Positions 10,401 to 15,544 of a stretch of DNA of 39,255 nt are shown here, piece by piece. Made by a program: the position numbers and the translations under genes. This DNA is from Elusimicrobiota bacterium (GTDB lineage: Bacteria; Elusimicrobiota; Elusimicrobia; F11), in assembly GCA_022072025.1 (NCBI GenBank), contig JAJVIP010000002.1:1-39255 (forward strand). The letters run 5' to 3'. Every line of letters starts with the position of its first letter. Position 1 is the stretch's first letter. The notes below the pieces were generated by a model that saw only the letters and a list, made by a program, of their open reading frames with translations, did not search any database and was not told the origin of the DNA.

Positions 10401-13285
10401 ATAGGAGCCACCCCCAGGAGCAAATATCCCAAAGCGCGTTCTTCTGGATCTGATGGCTGCCCTGCTTTGCGTTTGCTGTCTATTAATTCAATGAGAAGTT
10501 CCATCGTTGATTTTGGGTTGATCGATTGGTTAGGATTTTTCGCAGAAGGAAGGGCTTGGTATAAATCAGGTAGATCTAGAGTTCCGAAGTCGGCGATCAG
10601 ATGCAATCCGGTTAACATGGCGTCCAAAACCGGATCCTCAATTGCTCTGGAGAGTTCGATGAACGAAAGTATATCTTTGTCTTCTTCAACAAAGGATGAA
10701 ATGGATAAAAAGCGCAAAATTCGAAGAGAAAGGTAGGGGTCAATGAGATCTCTTTTTTTAAGCTGATTGATCAATTCCCTCATTTTTTTATCCACAACCT
10801 TTCTTGAGAGATTGTGTTGAAAGGTAAACAGGTTCAAGGCAATGAGAGCGTTGTTGGCCGGGGAATGCTTGGGGTTTCTTGTTTGTAAATTGTTTTTGGT
10901 TGCAAAGATTTTAAAGGAGCCTTCAAGGCAACCATAAACATCGCGGCAAATTGGTTGGATTTGATCTTGATTTGAACCGGGGGGGATCTTCTTAAGTTGA
11001 TCAACCCAATGTAAAAATTTATCGAGCTGTTCGTCACGTCTCTGCATGAATCGAAATAATTGAGGAAGGGGAAGGTGTCGCAACAGAATGGCGCCTATGC
11101 CAAAAACAATACTCACCCATACAAGGCCGCTGGACCAGGGGCCCCAACCAGTGGCCACGGGGGCGGAATTTAAAACATCAATGGTCCAGGCGGGTGTGAT
11201 GCGGAGCTGCAGATCGAAAGTTTGAAGGGCCCCGTCCCCTCCGGGCCCTGAGGCCATCAAATGGACGGTTTTATCCATGAGGCGCTCCAAAACATTGATT
11301 TGGAAACCCGTCACCTGGTGAAACCAATTCTTGAGAGGGGTGGCGGCGACAACACCGGAGAAGAAACTCAAGCCCACGACCCACACCGCCGCCTGGCGGG
11401 CGATGGTTGTGGTCCAAGGGGTTTTGGCCAAAAAGAGTTTTTCTCCCTCAAATAATTTATCGAGAGGCGATTTCTCTTGGGTGAACACGCTCAAATAGGC
11501 GTTGCCATTGTCGGTGGGGATTTGGGTGATCTTGGGGACGAAGGACAACGTGGTGAGGCCGGCTTGGCGCGTCAATTGTTCAATGCCTTTCGCGTGAAAC
11601 CCGCCGGTGACCAAAACGGCGACTTTGGCGTTTCGAGAAGCCATTTCCCGCAGAAGGTTTTGGGTCATCGCTTGGTCGCGAGCTTGGGCTTCCTTGTAAA
11701 AGGACTCGAAAAACTTCAAATCACAAGTCTCAAACTCTAAACTCGAAGAAAACTTGAAATCTGAAACATCAAAACCTCTCACAGGATTGGGGGTTTCAGA
11801 TTTCGAGTTTTCAGTTTGTTTCGAGTTTAGAGTTTGAGACTTGTGATTTCTCCTCTTGTATTCCTCCCATTCCTCGGGTGTCAGCGAAAAATCCACGAGC
11901 TTGCCAATGAGATACCGCCGCTTGGACAGGGCGATCAGGGCCTTCTCCTCCTCGGTCTGGGCCAAGGAAGAAAACCGGGACTCTTCCATTAAAGAAACCT
12001 CTTTCAGAAGGTCCTCGGCGTTGACGGCGTCTGAAAGCAACACATAGCGGAGATAGGTGCGCAGGGCCGGGAATTGCGTCAAAGAAACCCCGTTTTGTTC
12101 GCACAGATCCTGAACATACCGGTAAAACGTGGCGTGATTTATTTCCCCTGAACGGTAGGCGATACTGTGGCGGGTCAAAGAGGTCGTCTCTTGGGGAGTC
12201 AATTTGGGAACGAGTTTCGAAAGGAGGTGAGACCGTTCCGCTTCGACCTGGGAAAAATTGAGGGAAGCCTCCAAATTTAAAGCGTGAAGAAAAGTTTGGA
12301 GGGTGGGTGAAACGGGAGCCCCAGATCCAGAAAGAAACTGAACGTAATCCCCAAAAGTAATTTGTCCGCGGCGATGGGCGGTCACGTGCCGATCAAAGGA
12401 AGCCAATTCAGGATTCAAGACTTTGGCTTTTTGGCTTTCCAATTTTCCTTCCAACAATCCCAACTGTTCTTTCGCCGTTTTCATCAAAGGGACGGACTGT
12501 TGATAGGCCTCAACATTGGCTTGATGGTGTTGGGGATCATCCACGCCCACCAAGGGAGGCAAAACCTGGTCGGGTCGAAGCCGAAGAGCGGCGTGAAGGG
12601 GGCCGGAAATTTTATTTTCTTTGAGCAAAAAGTCTGCCACCTTGTGAAGGGTGTCTTGGTGGGGAAAGCTTCGAAAGTCGGTCAAGTTGATGGGACCAAA
12701 CGCCCCCTCCAAAGCAATCAAGTCAACCTGCTGGTGGTCGATCAATTCCTGAATGGTTTTCCCGATGTTCGTTTGGGCTTCAGGGTTCATGTGAACATCT
12801 TGAATGTGCAGGATTATTTTTTCACTCATCAAGTTCTGAGAGCCTGAATAAAAACCCCGAGGGACCGTCGCCCCGGCGATCTTTTGGCCGGGGCCCAGGT
12901 TTCCATCTGAGGCAAAACCTGGGTCCCGGCCAGAGGCATGCCGGGACGACGGCTTTTTATACACCCTCTGAGGAAGGGACACCTTTCGCACCGTTCCATA
13001 CCGCGGGGACAAGGACTGAAAAAGCGGATGGAGTTGGGGCGATTCCTCAAGCGAAAGGGGGGGGAGCGCGGAGGGAAGCGAAATTCGCATCAATGGAGAA
13101 GACATTGCCGGCAAACTGGCCCATTGAAGAGGCGGCGCAACCTCCGTTTGGGACGGCGGCAAAGACTTGCGTCTCTCCGACCAGAAATTGATTTCGGGCC
13201 GGTGCGCAAACACACATTGGGTCGTCAATAAACTGACGCACAAAGAAGCCGCAAAAACTTTATTAACAAGGGAGGGATTTTTCAT
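1487..13285 (-). CDS. Giant exported multidomain membrane protein 1 (CPBP protease, methyltransferase, amylomaltase, maltokinase)
   Basis: A single uninterrupted frame of 3,932 codons. Order by residue: signal peptide 1-27 (cut predicted after VFA), NFWSERRKSLP motif 33-43, repeat-derived linker 111-147, shared N-terminal domain 155-625, a membrane and helical region to about 1130, intact CPBP-type module 1130-1260, SAM methyltransferase 1470-1665, membrane module 1738-1885, further membrane segments to 2232, GH77 glucanotransferase 2240-2970, a beta-sandwich-like stretch about 2998-3088, maltokinase-like domain 3115-3600, a second copy of the membrane module 3658-3805, and a basic tail. The start is the ATG at 13285, which gives a good signal peptide; a hairpin lies three bases upstream and no Shine-Dalgarno is seen. 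The ATP- and SAM-using domains imply that at least parts face the cytoplasm, so topology is uncertain. Whether the protein is processed into pieces cannot be told from sequence. Confidence 0.9.
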   Translation of the reverse strand: MKNPSLVNKVFAASLCVSLLTTQCVFAHRPEINFWSERRKSLPPSQTEVAPPLQWASLPAMSSPLMRISLPSALPPLSLEESPQLHPLFQSLSPRYGTVRKVSLPQRVYKKPSSRHASGRDPGFASDGNLGPGQKIAGATVPRGFYSGSQNLMSEKIILHIQDVHMNPEAQTNIGKTIQELIDHQQVDLIALEGAFGPINLTDFRSFPHQDTLHKVADFLLKENKISGPLHAALRLRPDQVLPPLVGVDDPQHHQANVEAYQQSVPLMKTAKEQLGLLEGKLESQKAKVLNPELASFDRHVTAHRRGQITFGDYVQFLSGSGAPVSPTLQTFLHALNLEASLNFSQVEAERSHLLSKLVPKLTPQETTSLTRHSIAYRSGEINHATFYRYVQDLCEQNGVSLTQFPALRTYLRYVLLSDAVNAEDLLKEVSLMEESRFSSLAQTEEEKALIALSKRRYLIGKLVDFSLTPEEWEEYKRRNHKSQTLNSKQTENSKSETPNPVRGFDVSDFKFSSSLEFETCDLKFFESFYKEAQARDQAMTQNLLREMASRNAKVAVLVTGGFHAKGIEQLTRQAGLTTLSFVPKITQIPTDNGNAYLSVFTQEKSPLDKLFEGEKLFLAKTPWTTTIARQAAVWVVGLSFFSGVVAATPLKNWFHQVTGFQINVLERLMDKTVHLMASGPGGDGALQTFDLQLRITPAWTIDVLNSAPVATGWGPWSSGLVWVSIVFGIGAILLRHLPLPQLFRFMQRRDEQLDKFLHWVDQLKKIPPGSNQDQIQPICRDVYGCLEGSFKIFATKNNLQTRNPKHSPANNALIALNLFTFQHNLSRKVVDKKMRELINQLKKRDLIDPYLSLRILRFLSISSFVEEDKDILSFIELSRAIEDPVLDAMLTGLHLIADFGTLDLPDLYQALPSAKNPNQSINPKSTMELLIELIDSKRKAGQPSDPEERALGYLLLGVAPMVEPDSIAAPNPTTLIDKTRLEIDTLHRTFVAFINQENNRKILESCFKKILREFWELGGGLSPNILELPTENNEIETIKQGINKSWAAKASSFFIRTFITLPEVNSDDVSKTPLEIILLSNPKQHQEFLDKIYSSDAQSQEVVRSLRLLQTAFNNKNSGSQETLEATNPQSWIGKRGGKLIYGGVMPFIEEGFRWGAIQVGGITGALAYAFVHALPHYFTDVRSSRGSPERITKLRRHFWQARLWNRLLASLFFSLPYSIYLLTGSSDMSPWILPLVAFTLSFLLHAGNNLFLPTLKRHTREYRDTRIYRFLTQKWGWRWLQMSAAHKRKSNIPSAGPNPTKKAATKSGLKKNSPIPVEEIFEKFAPEFPPSVTGLLNKPLLNQMVEAAKKNREELEKLANQLKTKCDKKALPYQTQPIIKKLFEFIWKNRNQIVLWKKNTEPTIGDSKQILTEKGLGHKVGPPYTNEEGAWVQDFQIGPPSDGKILSQLLKGYSPYLMEKLVQVFSLQKDIYLQFFKDEFWKRINKSLSPTDQVLDLGTGLGHHLEALDLASSARITAFEYMPGFVKELKIRFPQIKVIQGDWENFETLPSHTYSAVTGLNALSYALNEEVLKKIFDGLERLWKPTKEGKIHIVHFSSVFPFFQWFGPDLQQIMESLNLNSNSLSDDDRRAGTSQLIRVARQNFLEIAKKLLKERGYTFKLLEKTRGGVFPASQVHAPYLSKGSNQFLSEGEHLTIDKNDTLPDGQVRQRVTLWGFHAYKNMSVKGKHKSPHSHPAPGALGYLGMMWIVDGFLVLFEPSLSERAKRWVAGLSQWVAAGVGLYVVWVYESRFIMDSLIHGIGDNFFAAAFIGLILHFSLIGLHHLSKPLENRGPPWGKTLAGYILLLAFYALTSSLNVPTWGLYGHIIFDLLVMGLYFLGGPRGPSRNGTEGRGDVRNEAILRLGTSTNNQTSEFPFPEKGESGSGYKEDSETSAAPHSFLRHTFFFLALLMIGEKKLPQWKKLNRTLDWVGLVWAPIETTLLLIGMNYYADTTIGKALFLAVFFFSDYLLAEYNAHRIRGETSQGEALAWPPLWNRNHALSTLLLGSLYLISLVIPLLPPPLTDLTLILLVYVPHLALDAVRTFPATWTSAARFRAALRGTEEIPSSLILVSGLGFLFQLLYLPQELGWIMGSIGSFLLFRKGHVTPRYLTPDGQLKRTAPRPSGISFQRAITEIGILFQGLHLMILYLTAFWSPSTSGLNMIAATLATGLFHGVVYNNLLAPWTGRPLAWMDPFKSGPLDDPRFVSHAFIGDLALGIFNPVSAWRTRNKDPGMGDFDVLPKVIQFAKKMNLKILQLLPLTRSTSNNCPYSFQSSFLIDSVYIGLETLRSQLGMNSTYQHKTYEKTLKLMADAEPIFFELSRNQRSRPDAVRRLKDPILQSAFEEFMECDLPQEKEALLTYISGEGELDMNSGTENARKFKSYLRQKRNFLTDHVHFSILAEEYQSDDIRASAWPRDIACHDPQAVRLSLFNHREKVLQGFFVQWIATEQLSACHVLSQEGEDTVDLALDQPIAFGRADVWANMDAFIIDRETLSTPYRQGAPPHRIDIPQHWQFYVLDTQKTLAKKLLLDRLTFYLQFGNRLRIDHSLGFYRQYYLSENGPTLQQLGVWEEIENIQNNIQDISQARQKIYTAILDAMKRHFKNNDSTKYDSVFEASGNLRSGNVVLAMRKKSDEEKLEREKTGWYEQYSDEYQQTLLYALLSPNEHGNVDYLHKLLSGDKKLFLAPTDTIQLGFYNPSYGEEIIAAFMAEAQRQGKTLVLENLGVVPPEVARANKELGVSQFKPGFYGFQYFTGDNNAYWIENLDGQDEAQFGTGDTIPLAEWWTGKGAWGRTKYYLKSPDQKQVVVNWLKEHGYLSQEANISLDTLTPELHEAVLVAEAQSRAGSVVITMSDWAGRGDEGIYNMPGKAWFSGDGTTPNSETFWTVRDPFTIEDLLEAADRTTDDQSLAYRVVTLMRRVAQSRHRNSFKKQTDHLSPDHSHVLHTIPHMGPGSKQMAYEGEQFIVSATVKSPLQKPIQTVEVVFDDGRRFPMRKLDVSTTLPKDVSVYQIEIDVESSVLGTNPFRIQVDGQVKTDSGFLVGLRTGTNANPVSPHHGRGPVREPYEELTAHSPLKTEKWWQEQRWFLQKGEPIADITLVDTFELTDGAAGCRIFASLYNVQTIRNGGKRDNLYFVPEIILPARSDSELPNSSTHQTAEHSLSYLQAVFRRLRNQAVIHGQNGSIRFDPIPTRKEQLAGLLEGPKDLLAGSEKKTSNSLTSAILRGINIVIKTLRQGTGDVEPEMYKALSTFPGVPGLYGTAHYQRSGTGESIPLLIVMDQINGPENLKSYQTTAGYNFWFGISEFIKEMGSKNSAAEMNPVEIFLSQQYAPHETHRELAKKMAKLIAEFHVALAQNPAPGFGSILLEDPQQLQESIVQGPFRTLTAVTETLSGPIIKEFTDFMAVWGRLAEELTSQVLPKLVPVQLSRTHGDMQLDQIVFDRKYDLFLLDLGGSPKMAPEEKRQRTLALLDLGGLIRAFGYIKFAVLHTVTGLNSREIFDVFHGEMRSTEDSKKWGPLLKIATDVERALEEMVVEEYIHFMEEKRHTSILMPNWNRNLVWAWVDFVVLGRALHEMEYELSVRPEATINEEIARSTDVGVWVPLSGFIDRLKKLQQSLPPAPAAIGYLLLVPIFNGIIGKLAPHNPRLRRLLSGVSHALAAMVGFYGVRTWEYPILLGSLASGVGQEFLLVAFVGITFHGLLLGFNHLLKKPEIRGPPILATLGGYLVLLSLYALAAHMGRPELALAFHLVYDLLVIGLSVAGVSTVQEIFRDARPRIVPPERVAAKLKEYLEAESLRRRNGPILNVLTIGSDWWRSGVNPPSRNVTTPAQSVSKILADSPSSLGLEHFGSKADGGLPVKRSEKKKGRPGAIHSREIWRELREISQRKRQA
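1871..2314 (-). other. Giant 1: C-terminal membrane module (copy B)
   Basis: Residues about 3658-3805. Several hydrophobic helices repeat the plan of residues 1738-1885. The copies share xGY(L/I)xLL, an RGPP turn between helices, and a final H-x-x-x-D in HLVYDLL versus HIIFDLL. The layout resembles a CPBP protease module that has lost the E-E-x-x-x-R active-site helix (here QEFLLV). It is probably a membrane anchor; catalysis is unlikely. Confidence 0.6.
2486..3943 (-). other. Giant 1: maltokinase-like (Mak/Pep2) domain
   Basis: Residues about 3115-3600. It starts with EQRWFLQKG, matching the QRWFagK start of maltokinases. It continues with a SNSLTS segment, an IKTLRQG lysine strand, FPGVPGLYG, and the kinase loop THGDMQLDQIVF with the catalytic aspartate at 3474. 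The usual DFEGEP that follows is changed to DLGGSP, and the arginine-rich and RAFGY segments are kept. In the family the reaction is ATP plus maltose to maltose 1-phosphate. Placement right after an amylomaltase domain fits alpha-glucan metabolism. Activity is uncertain because the metal-binding DFEG is altered. Confidence 0.75.
4376..6568 (-). other. Giant 1: 4-alpha-glucanotransferase (amylomaltase, GH77) domain
   Basis: Residues about 2240-2970. Recognisable GH77 blocks in order: LQLLPLTRSTSNNCPYSFQS (family wqvLPLgpTg..SPYqs), ADVWANMDAF, GAPPHRIDIPQHW (family GvPPDyFs..GQ.W), LRIDHSLGFY with the nucleophile aspartate 2588, VLENLGVVPPEV with the acid/base glutamate 2764, and FTGDNNA with the third aspartate at 2798. 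A closing DWAGRGDEGIYNMPG corresponds to the family DllGLG..aRmNtPG. All three catalytic acids are present, so activity is plausible. The domain would transfer alpha-1,4-glucan chains. The length of about 730 residues is longer than bacterial MalQ because of inserts. Confidence 0.85.
7631..8074 (-). other. Giant 1: internal membrane module (copy A)
   Basis: Residues about 1738-1885, similar in length and pattern to residues 3658-3805. Shared features are the helix beginning GALGYLG (AAIGYLL in copy B), an FIGLILHFSLIGLHHL stretch (FVGITFHGLLLGFNHL in copy B), NRGPP (IRGPP in copy B), and HIIFDLLVMGL (HLVYDLLVIGL in copy B). This indicates an internal duplication with one copy on each side of the glucan enzymes. 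Confidence 0.65.
8291..8878 (-). other. Giant 1: SAM-dependent methyltransferase-like domain
   Basis: Residues about 1470-1665. Motif I VLDLGTGLGHH has aspartate 1498 and glycines 1500, 1502 and 1504. It is followed by an acidic strand end (ITAFEYMP), QGDWENF and a VTGLNALSYAL post-motif. This is the class I Rossmann methyltransferase plan. The substrate is not recognisable. Confidence 0.75.
9506..9898 (-). other. Giant 1: CPBP-type intramembrane protease module with intact motifs
   Basis: Residues about 1130-1260. Motif 1 is E1151-E-G-F-R1155, matching EExxxR. Motif 2 is YAFVH with H1174. Motif 3 is H1247-A-G-N-N1251, matching HxxxN. The three motifs lie in separate hydrophobic helices, as in the Rce1/CAAX and bacteriocin-processing enzyme family. 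Of the several CPBP-like modules in the two giants, this is the only one where I see every key residue. Confidence 0.75.
11411..12823 (-). other. Giant 1: shared N-terminal domain (DxHMNPEAQ...GGFH)
   Basis: Residues about 155-625, clearly homologous to residues 120-615 of giant 2. Landmarks are D163-x-H165 in DVHMNPEAQTNI, E193 in ALEGAF, and H564 in VTGGFH. The domain ends with YLSVFTQEKSPLDKLFEGEK. An early D-x-H, a glutamate about 30 residues later and a late GG-x-H on a strand recall the TIKI/TraB-EreA-ChaN hydrolase group, but that link is inference. No established name is claimed. Confidence 0.6.
11718..11849. repeat. 132-bp palindromic repeat inside giant gene 1
   Basis: The outer 30-bp arms 11718-11747 and 11820-11849 are perfect inverted repeats. 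An inner 12-bp pair (11756-11767 with 11793-11804) extends the palindrome. It is translated in frame as residues about 480-523, a low-complexity stretch rich in S, N, T and K that interrupts the shared N-terminal domain. A related but decayed palindrome sits at the same place in giant 2 (19911-20025). Confidence 0.9.
12846..12955. repeat. Dispersed palindromic repeat, copy 2, inside giant gene 1
   Basis: Contains GTCGCCCCGGCGATCTTTTG followed by GCCGGGGCCCAGG, and the complementary half CCTGGGTCCCGGCCAGAGGC with ATGCCGGGACGAC. This is the core of the family seen at 13575-13757 and 18094-18324. It is read in frame as residues about 111-147, in the linker between the signal peptide and the first domain. 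Confidence 0.85.
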
Positions 13286-13288
13286 TTT

Positions 13289-13307
13289 GACTGTCCGGGA
13301 GACAGTC
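13289..13307 (-). promoter_or_regulatory. Hairpin immediately upstream of giant gene 1 start
   Basis: Read on the minus strand, GACTGTC, a five-base loop TCCCG, then GACAGTC, ending three bases before the ATG. It would cover the ribosome-binding region and may modulate translation or be an operator. No Shine-Dalgarno lies between it and the start. Confidence 0.4.
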
Positions 13308-13359
13308 TAAAAATCTCAGATTAAGGGAGCCTTAAGGTCTTGTATCAAAGTTGTAAATT

Positions 13360-13520
13360 TTGCCGAATTTCCTTGGCTTGTTTTTCTTTTCTCAAGGGAA
13401 CCCTTGGCGGAAGCCATGCGCAATATTCGAAAAGCCATCAAACTGTATCTCTGGTCAGTTGATAGAGACAAGCAATCCCTCCAAAAGAAACTGGTTCTCA
13501 TTAAAGACATCGCGGCCTGA
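13360..13520 (+). pseudogene. hicB-like antitoxin remnant (frameshifted)
   Basis: In one frame the sequence reads PNFLGL-FFFSQGNP (13363-13404). One frame over it reads LAEAMRNIRKAIKLYL and ends at the TGA at 13518-13520. Joined, these resemble the HicB signature (P-x-L-P-G-C-x-S-Q-G-x-T-x-x-E-A-x-x-N-I-x-x-A-I-x-L-Y-L). The frame break between SQGN and LAEA, the missing N-terminus and the absence of a hicA toxin suggest a decayed toxin-antitoxin remnant. The match is short, so it could be chance. Confidence 0.5.
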
Positions 13521-13574
13521 TGTCTCATATTCCTCTAAACGTCGATTACCGTCTATCAACCGTGAATATTTTAG

Positions 13575-13757
13575 TGCCGTCATCCCGTCATGCTTTCTGG
13601 TCGTACCGATACATTGATTTGCATAATGCTGGTACCTACCGACCAAGATCATTATGGAACAGTACGGGGTCCAGGGTTTTACCGACAGGAAAACCTGGAC
13701 CCCGGCCAGAAGGCATGCCGGGGCGACAGCGTCTTGTGCAGTGCCTTTAGGTTCGAT
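13575..13757. repeat. Dispersed palindromic repeat, copy 3
   Basis: Shares the GTCATCCCG start, the CCTGGACCCCGGCCAGAAGG half, ATGCCGGGGCGACAGCGT and the CCTTTAGGTTCGA tail with other copies. It also contains the module around ACCGACCAAGATCATTATGG, which occurs in reverse orientation in copy 4 (about 18186-18246). It lacks the terminal TTTCGCAACTGTCTC found in copies 1 and 4. It lies in the divergent gap between giant 1 and the ABC operon. Confidence 0.85.
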
Positions 13758-13852
13758 TCAACTGAATCATCCCGGCTAATCCAATAATTTTTATTGAGTT
13801 GCAAAATTATTTGCGCTCGTTGTATATTTGCGGAAATAAATTTCAATTTATT

Positions 13853-13867
13853 TTGTATTTGATACAA
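13853..13867. promoter_or_regulatory. Palindrome upstream of ABC operon
   Basis: TTGTAT-TTG-ATACAA is a perfect 6-bp inverted repeat ending eight bases before the ATG of the first ABC gene, in AT-rich DNA that also contains plausible -10 sequences. It may be an operator or part of the promoter. The first gene has only a poorly spaced AGGA in front of its start. Confidence 0.4.
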
Positions 13868-13875
13868 CACAGGAC

Positions 13876-14823
13876 ATGATACAGGTCAAAAATTTATCGA
13901 AAAGTTTTGGCAGCACGAAGGCCGTGGACGACGTGTCATTTGATATTCCTCAGGGCCAAGTGGTTGGCTTTTTGGGCCCCAACGGGGCAGGGAAGACCAC
14001 CACCATGCGGCTTTTAACGGGTTACCTTCCGCCGGACGATGGCTCCGCTCAACTCATGGGCATCGATGCCTTAACTCATTCGCTTGAACTCAGAAAAAAA
14101 TTGGGATACCTGCCTGAAAACAACCCGCTCCCGGATGATATTGAAGTCACCGATTACCTCCATTTCGTGGGTCAACTGAGAGGTCTTCATGAGCAGGCCC
14201 ACCGGACGTCTCAAGTTAAAAAGGTTCTTAAACTTTGCGCGCTTTATTCGGTGGTGGGGAAAAAGTTGGGTGAACTTTCCAAGGGGTTCCGTCAGCGGGT
14301 CGGCTTGGCTCAAGCCATCATTCATGATCCTGATATTTTGATTTTGGATGAACCCACCTCGGGACTGGATCCCAACCAGGTGCAAGATGTTCGCGAATTG
14401 ATCCAGAATTTGAAAGCGCAGAAAACCGTTATTCTCTCGACGCACATCTTGAGCGAAGTGAAACACACGTGTGACCGCGTCCTTATTATTAGCAAAGGGA
14501 AGGTCGCGGCGGATGGAACTCCCAATGATTTGGCGGGGTCTTTGCAAAATGTGAACCGGCTGTTCGTATCTCTCAAGGGACCTGAGAGCGAAGTGGAGGC
14601 CGCGCTAAAAAATATTCCAGGCGTCAGTCGTTTTTCATCTCAAACTTCAATGGATGGTGAGGCGGGATACGTGCTTGAGTCCGATTCGACCCTTGATTTG
14701 CGTGAGCAGGTGTTTCGTTTGGCGAGCGAGCGGCATTGGGTGGTGTTGGGATTGCAACAGAAACGCTTGAGTTTGGAAGAAGTGTTCCGGGCTCTCACTC
14801 AAGGAGAAACATCCCATGCTTGA
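13876..14823 (+). CDS. ABC transporter ATP-binding protein (GldA/ABC-2 type)
   Basis: A 315-residue ATPase that energises an ABC-2 type exporter. Walker A is GPNGAGKT (34-41). The signature loop is LSKGFRQR (about 134-141), a variant of LSGGQ typical of the gliding/NatA type. Walker B is ILILDEP (154-160), and the switch histidine is in STHI (about 190). The C-terminal 90 residues form the usual accessory domain of this subfamily. It is the first gene of a four-gene operon: its stop overlaps the permease start by eight bases. It resembles GldA of the Bacteroidota gliding ABC complex, but such clusters (ATPase, permease, GldG-like, DUF4340) occur widely outside gliding bacteria, so the cargo is unknown. 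Confidence 0.93.
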   Translation: MIQVKNLSKSFGSTKAVDDVSFDIPQGQVVGFLGPNGAGKTTTMRLLTGYLPPDDGSAQLMGIDALTHSLELRKKLGYLPENNPLPDDIEVTDYLHFVGQLRGLHEQAHRTSQVKKVLKLCALYSVVGKKLGELSKGFRQRVGLAQAIIHDPDILILDEPTSGLDPNQVQDVRELIQNLKAQKTVILSTHILSEVKHTCDRVLIISKGKVAADGTPNDLAGSLQNVNRLFVSLKGPESEVEAALKNIPGVSRFSSQTSMDGEAGYVLESDSTLDLREQVFRLASERHWVVLGLQQKRLSLEEVFRALTQGETSHA

Positions 14824-15544
14824 TAAACGCGTGGTGGCGTCTTTGGCGAAACGAACCTTTCGGCAATCGGTGGAATCCCCCATCGCCTATGTGGTCGCGA
14901 TTTTCTTTTATGGATTCGTCGGCGGTCTTTTTGGGGCCAATTATTTTATCAACAACCAAGCTTCCATCTATGGAATGGTTCAATTGTCTCCGTGGCTTTT
15001 GTGGTTTGTGGTGCCGGCTTTGACCATGGGGCTTCTGTCAGAAGAATTTCGCTTGGGAACATTTGAGCAGTTGGCCACTCTTCCTGTGCGAGATTGGGAA
15101 ATTGTTCTTGGAAAATTTCTCGGATACGCGGCCTTGGCATTTTTATTGATGTTGGGCCTCGGTGGATACGTGATTCTGGTCATTTTGACCGCCAGTCCCG
15201 TTCCCGGGATCGATTGGGGAAGCACGGTGGGTGTTTTGGCGGGTCTCTATTTCCTTTGTTTGGCTTATGGCGCCATGGGTTTGTTCGCTTCTTCTTTAAC
15301 CAAAAACCAAGTTGTGTCCCTGATAGTGGGAATGATTTTTTGCACACTTTTCTTCATCGCGGGGCAGATCACGGCGCTTCTTCCTCCGGTTTTGGGACGG
15401 GTGGTTGATTTCATCGGCGTCATCTCACATCTGGAATCCATGGGGCGCGGTGTGTGGGATATTCGCGATCTCGCGTACTTCGGTTCTTTGGTTTTTTTCT
15501 TTTTATCTCTCACGGTTCAACGCTTGTCCACTCGGAGATTTTAA
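14816..15544 (+). CDS. ABC-2 type permease (GldF-like)
   Basis: A 242-residue integral membrane protein with about six hydrophobic segments, starting at about residues 20-40 (IAYVVAIFFYGFVGGLFG). It contains SEEFRLGTFEQLATLPV, the hallmark cytoplasmic turn of ABC-2 permeases (E-x-R-x-G-T-x-E-x-L-x-x-x-P). A Shine-Dalgarno AAGGAGAA lies nine bases before the ATG, inside the end of the ATPase gene. Directly followed by the GldG-like gene with no spacing. It should form the channel with the preceding ATPase. Confidence 0.93.
   Translation: MLDKRVVASLAKRTFRQSVESPIAYVVAIFFYGFVGGLFGANYFINNQASIYGMVQLSPWLLWFVVPALTMGLLSEEFRLGTFEQLATLPVRDWEIVLGKFLGYAALAFLLMLGLGGYVILVILTASPVPGIDWGSTVGVLAGLYFLCLAYGAMGLFASSLTKNQVVSLIVGMIFCTLFFIAGQITALLPPVLGRVVDFIGVISHLESMGRGVWDIRDLAYFGSLVFFFLSLTVQRLSTRRF

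Noticed and set aside
13575-13757. CRISPR array
   Set aside because: Repeats are single palindromic copies without regular spacing or spacers, and no cas genes are present.
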